Source: Miscanthus floridulus
Taxonomy: Eukaryota; Streptophyta; Magnoliopsida; Poales; Poaceae
Assembly: GCF_019320115.1 (NCBI RefSeq)
Contig: NC_089591.1
Location: 64,038,111-64,102,110, forward strand
Direction: 5' to 3'
Length of the DNA stretch: 64,000 nucleotides
Position numbers and translations under genes: made by a program. Below the pieces are notes generated by a model. That model had not been told where the DNA came from. It ran no database searches and saw only the letters and a program-made list of their open reading frames with translations. Positions 1 through 19,952 of the stretch are shown in pieces (within the stretch, counting starts at the first letter, position 1; each line of letters starts with the position of its first letter).

Positions 1-1704
1 CTAGTTGAGTCAGCACAAATGGCAAAAGCTCCTGTCCAGAAGTTTGCTGATCATATATCTAGAGTCTTTGTTCCCCTGGTAAGGTCAATTGTATTGTATT
101 TGATCCAATCTACAGTCTAATTTTATGGAAAAATGCTGAGCAATCAGCTCCATGCTTTCAGGTGATTCTTCTTTCAATGCTTACTTGGCTCGCATGGTTT
201 GTCGCGGGGAGGCTCCATAGCTACCCTCACTCATGGATACCACAATCCATGGATAGCTTTCAGCTCGCTCTCCAGTTTGGGATATCAGTTATGGTGATCG
301 CCTGTCCTTGCGCCCTTGGGCTGGCTACTCCAACTGCTGTGATGGTTGCAACTGGAGTTGGTGCTTCACATGGTGTTCTGATCAAGGGTGGGCAAGCTCT
401 GGAGAGTGCACAGAAGGTATGGAATAATCTCATTTACTGTGAGGACGTGCAAGTTCAAAAAAAGGTCATTGAATTGTTCAGAAATGCTAAATTATCTCAT
501 GATACTTCATAGGTCGACTGCATCGTTTTTGACAAGACAGGGACGCTAACTATTGGGAAGCCTGTTGTTGTTGACACAAAGCTTCTTAAAAACATGGTCT
601 TGCGTGAATTCTATAACTATGCTGCTGCAGCAGAAGTATGTTGTACAACTCTTATGTTTGTCATCATCTTTTTTTCGTTAGTATTTCCATATTAAAAAAA
701 ATATAGTCTATCCTTTTGAGATTCCATGGATTCTTATCTCGTTCAGGTCAACAGTGAGCACCCCCTGGCAAAAGCGATAGTGGAGCATGCCAAAAAGTTG
801 CATCCAGAAGAAAATCACATTTGGCCTGAAGCTAGGGAATTCATTTCAGTAACTGGGCAAGGTGTCAAGGTGGAGGTTAGTGACAAGAGTGTCATTGTGG
901 GCAACAAGAGCTTTATGTTGTCTTCTGGCATTGATATTCCCTTGGAAGCTTCGGAAATTCTTATGGAAGAAGAGGAGAAGGCAAGGACAGGGATTATTGT
1001 GGCGATCGACCAAGAAGTTGTGGGCATAATCTCTGTATCTGATCCGATAAAACCAAATGCCCATGAAGTGATATCATACCTCAAGTCCATGAATGTGGAG
1101 AGTATAATGGTGACTGGTGACAACTGGGGGACAGCTAATGCTATCGGCAAAGAGGTTGGCATTGAAAAGATTATTGCCGAAGCGAAACCAGAGCAGAAGG
1201 CTGAGAGGGTGAAGGAACTTCAGGTGAGCTACTGAGCTATTTCGCGTTTTGTTTTGTCACTTTCATAGTGCTTTTATCCAGTTATATAACTTCTAGTGAC
1301 CCAAATTCTTGCAGTTGTCTGGAAGAACCGTGGCGATGGTTGGCGATGGAATCAACGACTCCCTAGCACTTGTCTCGGCTGACGTGGGGCTGGCAATCGG
1401 CGCAGGAACGGATGTTGCCATTGAAGCTGCCGACATTGTCCTCATGAAGAGCAACCTGGAGGATGTGATCACCGCCATCGATCTGTCCAGGAAAACCTTC
1501 TTCCGCATACGCATGAACTACGTCTGGGCGCTCGGGTACAACGTCATCGGCATACCGATTGCTGCCGGGGTGCTCTTCCCGTCCACTGGGTTTCGCTTGC
1601 CGCCGTGGGTTGCCGGTGCTGCGATGGCAGCTTCGTCCATCAGTGTCGTCTGCTGGTCCCTGCTGTTGAGGTACTACAAGGCTCCAAAGATCGTTGGCAG
1701 TTGA
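1..1704 (+). CDS. HMA5: Copper-transporting P1B-type ATPase, HMA5-like (3' five exons; gene starts upstream of window)
   Basis: This is the C-terminal part of a heavy-metal P-type ATPase that pumps Cu+ across a membrane using ATP. The exons read from the sequence are 1-78, 162-416, 513-635, 747-1223 and 1315-1704. All introns are GT-AG and phase 0, giving 440 residues before the TGA. Motifs in order are the membrane CPC metal site ([12 protein letters not shown]), the phosphorylation site DKTGTLT, the class-1B SEHPLA motif, TGDNWGTA, and the hinge motif [10 protein letters not shown]. Then come the Cu+-ATPase signatures YNVIGIP in helix 7 and MAASS in helix 8. The CPC, YN and MxxSS set identifies the Cu+ (1B-1) subgroup. 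One oddity is that the hinge motif has Leu where GDGxNDxP proteins have Pro. The N-terminal metal-binding domains lie upstream of the window. The HMA5 assignment over other copper HMAs rests on resemblance to grass HMA5 from memory. Confidence 0.9.
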
Positions 1705-2710
1705 TGACACAGCTGGAAGACGGGCATATCATTTGCCAAAAAAAGAACAAATTACTCTGTAGATATCACATACTCCTATAGTCCTATATCACTGGCACTG
1801 CTGCTGGAATGAGAAGGTTGGCTGCTAACAGTCGCTGAAAAAAAACCCTAAAAAATAATCGCTGAAACAAGCTGTATATATGCGTTACAAGTATACGGCG
1901 ATGCTAAGTGAACTGGTGGTGTAACTACTTGTGATCTGCATCGTTGTATCGATCTATACCGTTTTTTTTTCTCCTGAAAAGAGGACTTATAGCACTGTAC
2001 TGGTTATGATCTGAAACTGAGGGAAATGGTGGCTGAATATTTTCCCATTAATCTCACGTTACTAGCACGAGCGTGGCAGGGAAAAACTTTAATCACCAAC
2101 AGGTTGACACGCTATGGCAGTATTGCTCCACCTGGAGAAATGTCCACGGAAGCCACTTGAACAAAGTTGCAGTAGGAGGGTTTTTGATGTGACATTGGGG
2201 ATCATATTCGATGAAAAGCAGAGAAGCTGGTGCTTGGTGACGATAGATCCCACCGGCACGTTGTTTTTGGACAGTCGTTTTCCTCTGTGTGGCTAATGTT
2301 AGTTACCTAACCAAACCGTTAACACACACAACAATGTGACAAACGCACTTACAACGGAAAAGAAAATCATGGTAAGATGGCAATGCGCGCCGCTGAGTGG
2401 CTCCCAATGCCAGCAGTAAAAGTTGAGTGATTTTTTTTAAAAAAAAGAATCCCCTCCACCGCCGATGATCCGATCATGACCTACGACCAACCGCGCGGTC
2501 CCTTCCATTCCATGACCCACACGACGCATCCGGTGCCCGATGGCATCAAAACAATTTGCTTTTCTGGTTGTTGCAGCGTCAACCTGAAATGAAGGCGCGG
2601 CCATGCATTCGTTGCTCTCGTACAGAATCACGGTGCTACCAATAAAACACCCTCTCTTTTTTTTTTTTTTTTTTGCAAAAATGCTGTGCACAGGGTGTCT
2701 GTCCGGGCGT
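1705..2710. other. 3' UTR and intergenic spacer after the ATPase gene
   Basis: There is no supportable gene here. The first 200-300 bases are A/T-rich and probably hold the ATPase 3' UTR. Short ORFs such as 2114-2296 have no recognisable motif. A T-homopolymer of about 17 bases lies near 2658-2675. Confidence 0.5.
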
Positions 2711-2719
2711 CTCTGTCGG

Positions 2720-2903
2720 GAGCCTTTTACATATGTGCCATTAAAAAAGTTTATAATTACACATAAGCTATTAAAAAAGTTGACCTGTAAACTTCTTTAT
2801 CTTACAAGCCATTCTGTTCTTGTTCTGTTTGTTTTTCGCCGTTTGTTAGCCTTTATAGGTGGGACCGGTCAGTGAAATTATCCATGTTGCCCTTGGGCGG
2901 TGG
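2720..2903 (+). repeat. Left terminal inverted repeat of the Mutator-like element
   Basis: This is a 184-bp arm matching the reverse complement of 3812-4012 with scattered substitutions and one indel of about 17 bases. It is A/T-rich, in contrast with the GC-rich interior. Confidence 0.85.
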
Positions 2904-2984
2904 CCGTCCATTGCCTATCTGCCCCGCTTATTAGAGTATGGAACTACAGCATCGATACTAGTATAGAGACCGAGAGACGAGCGA

Positions 2985-3345
2985 AGAACTTCTTGCTCGC
3001 CTTCCTGCTCCTCCTCTGCGGCGGCGGCGACGACGGCCACCACCTCGCCCTCCTCGCGGCGTCCGCGACCGCCCGCTGCTCGTCCTCGCCCTCCCGCTCG
3101 CCTTCCTGCTCCTGTTCCTCCTCCTCCACGGCGGCGGCGATGGCCACCACCTCACCCTCCTCGCGGCGTTCGCGGGGCTCCGGCTCCGTCTAGTGGTTCA
3201 TCGGGGACGACGACGACAAGCCGTAGAAGCGGGCGGACAAGGCCGCCACGCCGCACGGACGCATCGTGCGGGAGGGCGTCGAGTTCTACAACAATGGGGA
3301 CTGCTATGAGGGCGAGTTCCACAAGCGCCGCTGCAACGGCGTGCG
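2985..3345 (+). pseudogene. Captured MORN-repeat protein gene fragment inside the Pack-MULE
   Basis: At 3266-3340 the + strand encodes a stretch containing VEFYNNGDCYEGEFHK, a clear MORN motif (membrane occupation and recognition nexus; Y/F-x-N-G-x-x-Y-E-G-E-F). It is preceded by PHGRIVREG, as in plant MORN-repeat proteins with an N-terminal hydrophobic region. Upstream, at about 2995-3175, a Leu-rich segment is present as two tandem, slightly different copies of about 80-90 bp, each containing the nucleotide equivalent of LAFLLL...GGG..GHHL. A TAG near 3193, another stop just before the MORN segment and frame changes show that the fragment is broken. The source is probably the 5' exon of a host MORN gene. 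The remaining GC-rich DNA to 3811 has many overlapping ORFs with no motif. Confidence 0.65.
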
Positions 3346-3811
3346 GCCGTTGGAGCACAGGCCGCGCCCGTCGGGCGGGGTGGGGGGCTGGGGCTCGAGG
3401 CGAGAACGCGGGGCCGCCAGGGTTCGCCGCACGATCGCCTGGGAGGTCATCAGGCCGAGTCGCGGGTCGTGTCGCCGGGGAGCAGGCGCTGGCGCGCGGC
3501 CGGGTGCGGCTGCCGACGCGGGGCCTGGAGCGTGTGCGGTCGCCGGGGGCGCGGGGCCGGGCCGCCGCCATCGAGGGTGCAGGGCGGTGCCGGGGCCAGG
3601 AGCGTGGGGCTAGGCCGTCGGGGTCGCAGGGTGGGGCTGGTGCCGGGAGGCGCCATGGGTGAAGGGCGGGGCCGAGGCCTGGAGGTGCCGGGGGTGCAGG
3701 GTCGGGCCACCAGGCGCGGTGCTGATGACGGAGGAGGTCGCGTTGCGGTGCATAGGAGCGTCGGGGGCGTGGGAAGAAGATAAGGAGGAACAATCATAGT
3801 CAACACGGTTT

Positions 3812-4012
3812 CCACCGCCCAAGGGCAACATGGACAATTTCACTGACCAGTCCCACCTGTAAGGGCTACCAAACGGCGAAAAACAAATAGAACATGGACG
3901 GAATGGCTTGTAAGGCAAAGAAGTTTAGAGCAATGGCACCTGTGTTCGGTCAACTTTTTTAATGGCTTATGTGTAATTACAAACTTTTTAATGACACACA
4001 TGTAAAAGGCTC
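3812..4012 (-). repeat. Right terminal inverted repeat of the Mutator-like element
   Basis: This 201-bp arm pairs with 2720-2903. Compared with the left arm it has a short additional segment near 3930-3950. Confidence 0.85.
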
Positions 4013-4021
4013 CTCTTTCTG

Positions 4022-4189
4022 GGTCTACATACCAATCCAATAGACCTCTCGCGTTCATCCCTTCCGTTGCTCCGTGCGCCCGCCCCATCTGCTCCTGCTC
4101 CTGCTCTGCAGCCCACCCTCCTGCTCTTGCTCGACTGTCTACCCCACCCGACAACACCGACAGATGCCACCAGCGCAAGGAGAAGCACA
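4022..4189. other. Spacer between the Mutator-like element and the chromovirus
   Basis: This C-rich stretch has no recognised gene. It was contiguous with the sequence now at 17939 before the chromovirus inserted, because GGGCC at 4190-4194 is duplicated at 17934-17938. Confidence 0.5.
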
Positions 4190-4194
4190 GGGCC

Positions 4195-8509
<4,315 letters not shown>

Positions 8510-8511
8510 GT

Positions 8512-8524
8512 TGGTACCAGAGCC
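8512..8524 (+). promoter_or_regulatory. Primer-binding site of the chromovirus (initiator tRNA-Met type)
   Basis: TGGTACCAGAGCC lies two bases after the 5' LTR. It matches the usual plant initiator-methionine tRNA primer site TGGTATCAGAGCC at all but one position and fixes the element's + orientation. Confidence 0.85.
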
Positions 8525-8982
8525 AATAATGGTTACGAGTTCATCACCCTTTTTTAAAACTTAAAAATTTGACCAACAAAAGTTTTACAAAAAGTAGGAT
8601 GCGATTATATTAGGTAAATAAGTATAAGCCCTGCCAATATGGTCTATCTAGGATAGTGCACTGGTTTTATCTAATCAGTTTTCTATAGGTACACTGACTT
8701 ATGTTGCGTAAGAAATCGCTTAGTATAGCGGAAAGTGAGTATGCGATGTGCTGAAAATTTTATGAATGCCGCTATATTCTGGCTTGAGTGAACGTATAGG
8801 TCGAAGCATGCATCATGATAATAGCATCTTACTTCAACTGAAATCCCCCTTCACGTATAATTGAATTAGTAAATGGATAGGACTAACTAACTAAATGCCT
8901 TAATAAATGTGTTGTCATCCCTCTGATTCCTTGCTTTATGATCGGGGAGGTGTTCTAAATGGATGGTTTCTATCTCTTACAG

Positions 8983-10140
8983 ATGAATCTAAGGTCTAGA
9001 TGTGGGAGCACTAGTGCTAGGGTGGCTCGTGGTCTTGGTGAGGGCCACGACGAGTGGCCGGGCCCATGAGCCCAACGAGGAGAGCCATGGGGCTCCACTT
9101 TTGGCTCCTCCTCCACCACCGCCGCCTCCGATGATCCACACCGATATGATGGTGGAGCTATTGGTGGCTCACCGAGAGTCAGCTCATGCCATGGACATAA
9201 TGGCACAAGCTGTCGTGGGCCTCGCCCACGGAGGCCACGGGGCAACGGTGGGAACAGGGGTGGTGCCTGTCGCCCTGAGGGACCGTCCTCCTACCAGGAC
9301 TTCCTCAATAATCACCCACCCACCTTCACCCCATCTGATGAGCCCCTAGAGGTGGAGCACTGGCTTCGCACTCTAGAGCAAAAGTTTCTGCTGCTCGACG
9401 TGGTTGACGAGCAAAAGGTGCGCTTTGCAACGCAGCAGCTTTTGGGGTCCATAGGTGCATGATGGGAAACCTTCCATGCCATGGAGCAGCCTGATCATCT
9501 GGCAACATGGCAGGAGTTCACCACCACATTCCGAGAGTTCTTTATCCCTGTTGGTGTCATCAACCAGAAGGTGATTGAGTTCCTGGAGCTATGCCAGGGG
9601 AATCGATCAGTGATGGACTATGTGAATAAGTTCAATCACTTGGCCTAGTATGTTGGCAGTCAGGTGGATACTAATGATAAGAAGAAGGATCGCTTCTTTT
9701 GTGGTGTAGCTCCCCTCCTTTAGGAAAAGCTGTACACGGCAAACTATCAGACCTTTGGGGCACTAATGAACACCGCCATTACCATGGAGGGTTTTCAGCG
9801 GGAGTCCTAGGCTGATTGGAAGAGGAAGCGGGTGGCAGCTGGATCCTCTGGCCACCCTCACACACAGAAGATACAGGTTGTCCAGTAGGGGCCCTATCAA
9901 GCATTTGGTGGGCCTTCATTTCGGTAGCCCCAGCAGACTTCGCAAGCTTTTTCTACATAGTACCGTGCACCTCCGCAGCAGGTGTAGCCCCAGCAATCTC
10001 AGGGACAGCAGGTCCCACCTCGTCAAGGGTTCGGGAACAAGCCAGATACTTGCTTCAAGTGTGGCAAAGATGGCCATTATGCCTGAGCTTGCCCTAGAAC
10101 CAGTCAGCTCAGCCCGCTCAACCATCAACAAATTCTAGGC
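8983..10140 (+). pseudogene. Chromovirus gag (decayed)
   Basis: One reading frame starting at the ATG at 8983 can be followed to about 10140. It contains the gypsy capsid-like region (PSDEPLEVEHWLRTLEQKF near 9330-9390) and a single CCHC knuckle, CFKCGKDGHYA-stop-AC, at 10051-10092. The frame is broken by several stops, for example near 9058, 9460, 9646, 9721, 9808 and inside the knuckle at 10084-10086. About 460 bases of untranslated leader separate it from the primer-binding site. Gag would form the virus-like particle. Confidence 0.8.
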
Positions 10141-10212
10141 TTGTCAAGAGGACCATAATCAAGAAGAAAGTGCCTAGCAGGTCTGGCCAGGTGCATTTCA
10201 TAGATGCTGAGT

Positions 10213-11996
10213 AGATTCTACAGCAGGAGCCGATGATGGCTGGTATGTTTACCATCGACTCACATCCAGCTTTGGTGTTGTTCGACTCTGGTGCATCACA
10301 TTCCTTTATGAGCATGGGGTTTGTAGAGTGGCATAACTTACCACTTATGGCTATACCGTATGCCTATAAGATCCATACCATGGGTTTACAATTGTTCATC
10401 AATACCTGCACGGATATAGTAAGTTTGGTATTAGCCACCCACATTTATCGCCTACAGTTCATGGTCATGCCAAGGCAAGGCATTGATGCTATTCTTGAAA
10501 TGAACTGGTTGTGGGTGTATGGGATAGTATTGGATATGAAGAGGAGAAGTGTAGAGTTATGACTTTCTTCTTCTAAGGATAGGATGTCTCTTGTGGTACC
10601 CTCAGACCCAGTCTTACCTATTGCTGCCCATGCTAAAGCCTCTCCTGATCTTACCTCCATTCCGGTAATTTGTGAGGTCCTAGATGTTTTCCCTAAAGAT
10701 CTTCCTGGTTTGCCACCAGACCGAGAGGTGGAATTTTCCATTGAGCTTGAGCCTAGTACTGCCCCTATCTCCAGACGCCCATATCGCATGGCTCCAAGGG
10801 AGCTAGCTGAAATGAAGAAGCAGCTGGAAGAGTTAATGGACAAAGGTTTCATCCGTCCAAGTTCTTCACCATGGGGTTGCCCGGCTATTTTCGTGAAGAA
10901 GAAGGATGGTATTTTGCGGATGTGTGTGGATTACCACCCTCTTAATGCGGTAACAGTTAAGAACAAGTATCCTTTGCCCCACATAGATACTTTGTTTGAC
11001 CAATTAGCTGGTGCCAAAGTGTTCTCGAAGATAGATCTCCGATCAGACTATCATCATATCAAGATCAGGCCACATGATATACCAAAGACAACTTTTTCTA
11101 CTAGGTATGGGTTGTATGAGTACCTAGTGATGTCTTTTGGTCTTACCAATGCTCCTGACTTCTTCATGTACCTAATAAATTTAGTTTTTATGCCGGAGCT
11201 GGATAAGTTTATGGTAGTTTTCATTGATGACATCCTGATCTATTCCAAGAATGAAGAAGAGCATGCACAACACCTTCGGATAGTACTGACTCGACTAAGG
11301 GAACACAAGTTGTATGCTAAATTCAGCAAGTGTGAATTTTGGTTAGATAGAGTGCAGTTTTTGGGGCATGTGTTGACACTTGAAGGCGTTTCTGTAGATC
11401 CCAGCAAGGTGCAAGATATATTGGATTGGAAGTCTCCCAAGTTTGTGCATCAGATTCATCAATTCCTTGGTCTAGCTGGGTACTATCGGTGTTTCATTCC
11501 TGATTTCTCCAAGATAGCCCAGTCAATTACCAAGCTGCTCTAAAAAGAAGATAAGTTTGACTAGAGCCCAGCCTGTGAAGAAGCTTTTCAAGCTCTGAAG
11601 ACTTTTCTAACCACTACTCCTATGTTGGCCCAACCAGATATTGATAGGCCCTTTGATGTATACTGTGATGCTTCAAAGACGAGGTTGGGGTGTGTGCTTA
11701 TGCAAGATAGGCGTGTGATAGCTTATGCTTCGCGCCAACTAAAGAGGCACGAGGTGAATTATCCCACTCATGACTTAGAGTTGGCTTCTATTGTCCACGC
11801 TCTAAAGATTTGGAGGCACTATCTGTTAGGCAACAAAGTGCACATCTTTATAGACCACAAGAGCCTCAAGTATATTTTTACTCAGTCTGAGCTGAACATG
11901 AGGCAAAGGAGATGGTTAGAATTGATAAAAGATTACAATTTGGAAATCCATTATCACCTAGGAAAGGCTAATGTTGTAACTGATGCTTTGAGCTGA
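10213..11996 (+). pseudogene. Chromovirus protease, reverse transcriptase and RNase H (decayed)
   Basis: The aspartic protease active site DSGASHSF lies near 10285-10310. The frame stops at 10560 and continues into RT from 10584. RT has [43 protein letters not shown] and the catalytic FIDDILIY (about 11218-11242). A TAA at 11541 and a TAG soon after interrupt the link to RNase H, whose [11 protein letters not shown] and [12 protein letters not shown] segments lie in 11655-11880. Frame is shared across PR, RT and RH, so damage is mostly nonsense. It differs from the gag frame, implying a shift between 10140 and 10230. Function is copying RNA to cDNA in cytoplasmic particles. Confidence 0.88.
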
Positions 11997-13500
11997 AAGT
12001 CACACTAGGTTGAGAAACCACCTTTGTCTTTCAACCATGCAGAGATATTGGCTCACATTGCATTGAACTCAGAATTGCTGGAGCAAATTATTCGGGAGTA
12101 GAAGGAAGACCCCGAAGAGATTCCTCACATTAGGAAGTTGATGGCTGAAGGGCGTGGCCCTCACTTTAGTGTTGATGAGCATGGAGTAGTGAGATATAAG
12201 GATAGACTAGTGGTCCCATCCAATGAAGAGCTGAAAAGAAAGATTTTGAATGAAGCTCACCATTCAAAACTGTCTATTCATCCTAGTAGTAACAAGATGT
12301 ATCATGATCTGCGCCACTTGTACTGGTGGTCTAACATGAAGCAGGACATCACCCGGCACGTCGCGGAGTGCGACACTTGTGGTAGAGTTAAAGCAGATCA
12401 TATGCATACCCAGGATATTTGCAGCCCTTGCCCATTCCTGTTTGGAAGTGGGAGGATATTTCTATGGATTTTATTATGGGTTTACCCCGCACCTCCACGG
12501 GTTTTGATTCTATTTGGGTCATTGTAGACCGCCTCACCAAGTCTGCTCATTTTATCCTGGTGGACACAAGATATACAGCCAAGAAATATGCTGAGATATA
12601 TTTCGATCAGATTGTGACCCTTCATGGAGTTCCCCTTACTATCATCTTCGATAGAGGGTCGATCTTTGTCTCTCGTTTCTGGGAGCAACTACAGCACTGT
12701 CTGGGAACTCATCTTCTTAGAAGCTCAGCATACCACCCACAAACTTATGGTCAAATTGAAAGGGTGAACTAGGTGCTCGAGGATATGTTGAGGGCTTGTG
12801 CCATCTCTTTTCCTAAGAAGTGGGATAAGTGCTTGAAGCTAGCTGAATTTTCTTACAACAACAGCTACCAAGAGAGTATCCGCATGGCACCATTTGAGGC
12901 TCTATACGAGCAGAAGCATAGAACGCCACTAAACTAGGTTGAAGTGGGAGACCGTGGGTACTTTAGGCCTGATTTCATAAAAGAGGCTCGAGAGAAAGTG
13001 AACATTATTTGAAGCCACCTGAAGGCGGCTCAAGGCCGACAAAAGTCTTACGCAGATAATTGAAAGAGGCCTTTGGAGTTTGCAGCCAGAGATTACGTGT
13101 ATCTCAAAGTGTCTCCTATGAGAGGGGTGCGTCGGTTTGGTGTCCATGGCAAGCTAGACCCTCGATATGTGGGCCCATACCAGGTGTTGCAACAATGTGG
13201 CCCCGTTGCTTATCATCTCTAGCTTCCTGATATTTAATCTGTGGTACACAATATGTTTCATGTATCATAATTGAAGAAATATCTGTGTGTTCCTGAGGAA
13301 GCTGTGAAAATTGAAAAGCTTCCCCTCTAGCTAGATTTGACTTATGTGGAGCATCCTATCAAAATCTTGGATGAGAAGGAGAGAGTGACCAGGAATAGAG
13401 TGGTAAAGTTTTACAAGGTGCAATGGCAAAATCATTCAGAGGATGAAACCACCTGGGAATAAGAAAGTTACCTATTGTAGCATTACCCCCACCTTCTCGC
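11997..13500 (+). pseudogene. Chromovirus integrase with chromodomain (decayed)
   Basis: The zinc-binding HHCC domain is at about 12255-12390 (H..H then CDTC). The DDE core follows: MDFIMGLP (first Asp), IIFDRGSIF (second Asp) and YHPQTYGQIERVN (Glu). The frame changes near 12415. Stops follow at about 12771, 12936, 13011 and several later sites. The C-terminal segment 13346-13475 encodes a chromodomain-like fold, which in chromoviruses directs insertion by binding histone marks. The target of this copy cannot be deduced from the sequence. Confidence 0.87.
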
Positions 13501-13591
13501 CGGCTCTGATAGTTAATTGTTGCGTCAAAAATGTTTTCCCTATCTCTTTCTCACACTAGGCACATGAAATCTCAGGTCGAGATTTTGTTTT

Positions 13592-13604
13592 AGGAGGGTA
13601 GATT
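13592..13604 (+). promoter_or_regulatory. Polypurine tract of the chromovirus
   Basis: AGGAGGGTAGATT directly precedes the 3' LTR. Its position and purine content fit a plus-strand primer. Confidence 0.65.
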
Positions 13605-17933
<4,329 letters not shown>

Positions 17934-17938
17934 GGGCC

Positions 17939-18500
17939 CTGGCGCAAAAGCCCTCTGGCCTCGCCTCCTACTACGGCCGCGGCACCTCGATGCTGACGAT
18001 GGAGGAGGCCGCACCAGGATACGATGCATGTTGCAAGTGTGCATTTCAAATGTTTCGGATGTTTTAGAGGTACATTGCAATTGTTTCATATGGATATTGC
18101 AACAATAGATATGATGTTACATATGTTTTAATGGTTGTACATATATATTACAAGAGTTTGTCTCTAATGTTTTATCTGTTTTTTTCATACATATGTTATA
18201 AGTACGTTGCAATTGTTTCATACGGATGTTGCAACAATAGATCGGATGTTACATATGTTGCAATGGTTGTAAACATATGCTACAAGAGTTTGTCCCCAAT
18301 GTTTCATCTGTTTTTTCATACATATGTTGCAAGTATGTTTATCTCGATGTTGCATGTGTTTTCATATATATATGTTGTAATTATTTTATCTAGATGTTAC
18401 GTATGTTTGCAATGGTTTTTAAGTGTTTTTATAAATATTCCATCTGTCTTCACACGTATATTGCAAGTGTTGTATTTGAATGTTTCCGTTTCAAAAGTAA
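17939..18500 (+). repeat. Degenerate tandem repeats of about 120-135 bp (TTGCAA-rich), likely transposon terminal region
   Basis: After a short GC-rich start, the block TTGCAATTGTTTCATA (from about 18075) recurs near 18208 and, more diverged, near 18327. Intervening words such as GATGTTACATATGTT and TTTCATCTGTTTTTTCATA recur too. Such TTGCAA-rich subterminal repeats are common in grass DNA transposons, but I see no matching inverted terminus and no transposase, so the family is open. Confidence 0.55.
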
Positions 18501-18680
18501 ATTAGGTGTTATACACGGGATGCACGCAGAAAACAAGAGGCGACGTGAAAAGCAGGCGCGTGGAGGGGCGTGCTAGCACGAACGCAGAGTGCAAATGCAC
18601 GCGGGGGATATCAGCCTGGGCCACGATACCGTTCGACGGATCAGTATCTGATCGACGTCCAGGCACCACAGTTATATTCT

Positions 18681-18985
18681 ATTTGGCAGGGCTTCACTTT
18701 ACTAGTGAAGCCATTTTTTTTTTGCTTCAGCTCCACGAACAGTTTCACCGGTGGAGCTGAAGCGGTTTTGGTAAACCGTTTGGCAAAATGGCTTCCTTAT
18801 GAGAGCATGTTTTTAGGGGTACGAAGGAGTAGCTGGGAGAAGCCATTTTTTTGACTCTATCCCACCCCAAATCATTGTGAGAGCATATTTTTAGGGGCTT
18901 CACAAGTGAAGCTATTTTACTTTACCCCGTTTGATAAAAAACGGCTCTAAACGGATCTTGAAGTCGATGAAAAAACCCTACCAAA
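18681..18985. mobile_element. MITE-like element upstream of the peroxidase gene
   Basis: The left end TTTGGCAGGG and the right end CCCTACCAAA are near-perfect inverted repeats about 305 bp apart. Internal sub-repeats include several AGTGAAGC/GCTTCA inversions and a repeated GAGAGCAT.TTTTTAGGGG. It has no coding capacity. The ends resemble small non-autonomous hAT-type MITEs of grasses. No clear target duplication was seen, so edges are approximate. Confidence 0.6.
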
Positions 18986-18989
18986 TGGG

Positions 18990-19952
18990 GCCTTATTTTT
19001 GTCTGCAATCAGCCGTAAGCCGCTGCTGGCCAAAGCCTCACCAGCTACAGTACATTTGTCACGCGTGCTGCCCGAGTTCCAGCCGAAACTCAGATTGTCG
19101 AAACGCGTTCAAAACTTCAAATACAAATTAGTGCATTGTTTTTTCTTCGCGAAGCTGGCAACCGGAACATACGCGCCCGGCAGCTTCCGCGTCAGGGCGT
19201 AGCTCAGCGTCTCACGAATCGACGACGTGCCTTGACGGCCACCGCGCACGAGCACGAGCATGGCCGGCCGCCGCCGCACACGGTCCTTCTTCACTCGCAG
19301 GCCCAAGGGCCCGGCCGGGTGCTTCCAGAAGCTGCCGCGACTTTTTCGGCCGCGCGTGGCTGCGGGGAGCGGAAACGTGAAGAAGGCCCACGGCCCAGCG
19401 AGTGAGCACCCGCCCGTCTCAGCCCAAGCCCGCAGCCGCCGTGAAGTAACGTTCTTCGAACCGGCGGTGCCCACCGCCATCGGAGGGTAGGACTGTAGGA
19501 GTACGTGCAGTACGACCGCAGCCGAGATGGTTGACCAACGCGCGCCACGATTCCGTCCACACGCCGACGCGGCGGGCTCCCTGGCCGACGAGCTCTCCCC
19601 TCCGAACCCGCGTGGGCCCCACGATGCCGTAGGGGCGTTCACACATGCGGACCGTTTGTTGGTCGGTTTCTACGCTGATTTAGGCTGATTTGTGCTAATT
19701 TATTGTGAGAAAAAAACATTGTTAATTAATTGGTTTGGGCTGGCTAAATGAACAGGCTCATCATCTGTCTCAACTGTCACGGCCCCCCGTCATCCGATCC
19801 AACCCCCAACCCCCAACCCCCCGTGGGCCTGGCCGTATCGGGCCACATCCTCAGCTCCGCCGCTTTTGCTCTCTCCCGGCTCTCCGCCTAACAGCCGCTC
19901 TCTCCTTCCGAACCCCGCTAGTTCGCCGCCTCCGCCCGCCGTTCGCCCCAGC
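18990..19952. other. Peroxidase upstream region
   Basis: GC-rich DNA at 19200-19650 supports overlapping ORFs on both strands, the longest 177 codons on the minus strand (19109-19642), with no recognisable motif. From about 19650 a short A/T-rich segment with TTGTGAGAAAAAAACA resembles common grass MITE ends. It is followed by a C-rich stretch that probably holds the promoter and 5' UTR of the glutathione peroxidase gene. No clear TATA box was identified. Confidence 0.4.

Larger units (their letters stand above)
2711..4021. mobile_element. Mutator-like element with long terminal inverted repeats (Pack-MULE)
   Basis: The element runs from 2720 to 4012. Its left arm (2720-2903) and the reverse complement of its right arm (3812-4012) match along nearly their whole length. 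Both begin GAGCCTTTTACAT, include the ATTACACATAAG stretch, and end in CCCTTGGGCGGTGG. The right arm has about 17 extra bases. The flanking 9-mers CTCTGTCGG (2711-2719) and CTCTTTCTG (4013-4021) match at 7 of 9 positions and look like a decayed 9-bp target-site duplication, as expected for Mutator-like elements. The interior (2904-3811) is very GC-rich, encodes no transposase, and carries a host-gene fragment. This is the known Pack-MULE layout: non-autonomous, long TIRs, captured GC-rich coding sequence. Confidence 0.8.

Noticed and set aside
2114..2296. 60-codon ORF after the ATPase gene
   Set aside because: Short, no motif, no splice or codon-use support.
3152..3815. Overlapping Pro/Arg/Gly-rich ORFs in the Mutator-like element
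   Set aside because: Low-complexity shadows of GC-rich captured sequence; only the MORN segment has recognisable content.
19109..19642. 177-codon minus-strand ORF upstream of the peroxidase
   Set aside because: GC-rich DNA open by chance in several frames on both strands; no motif, splice context or start signal.
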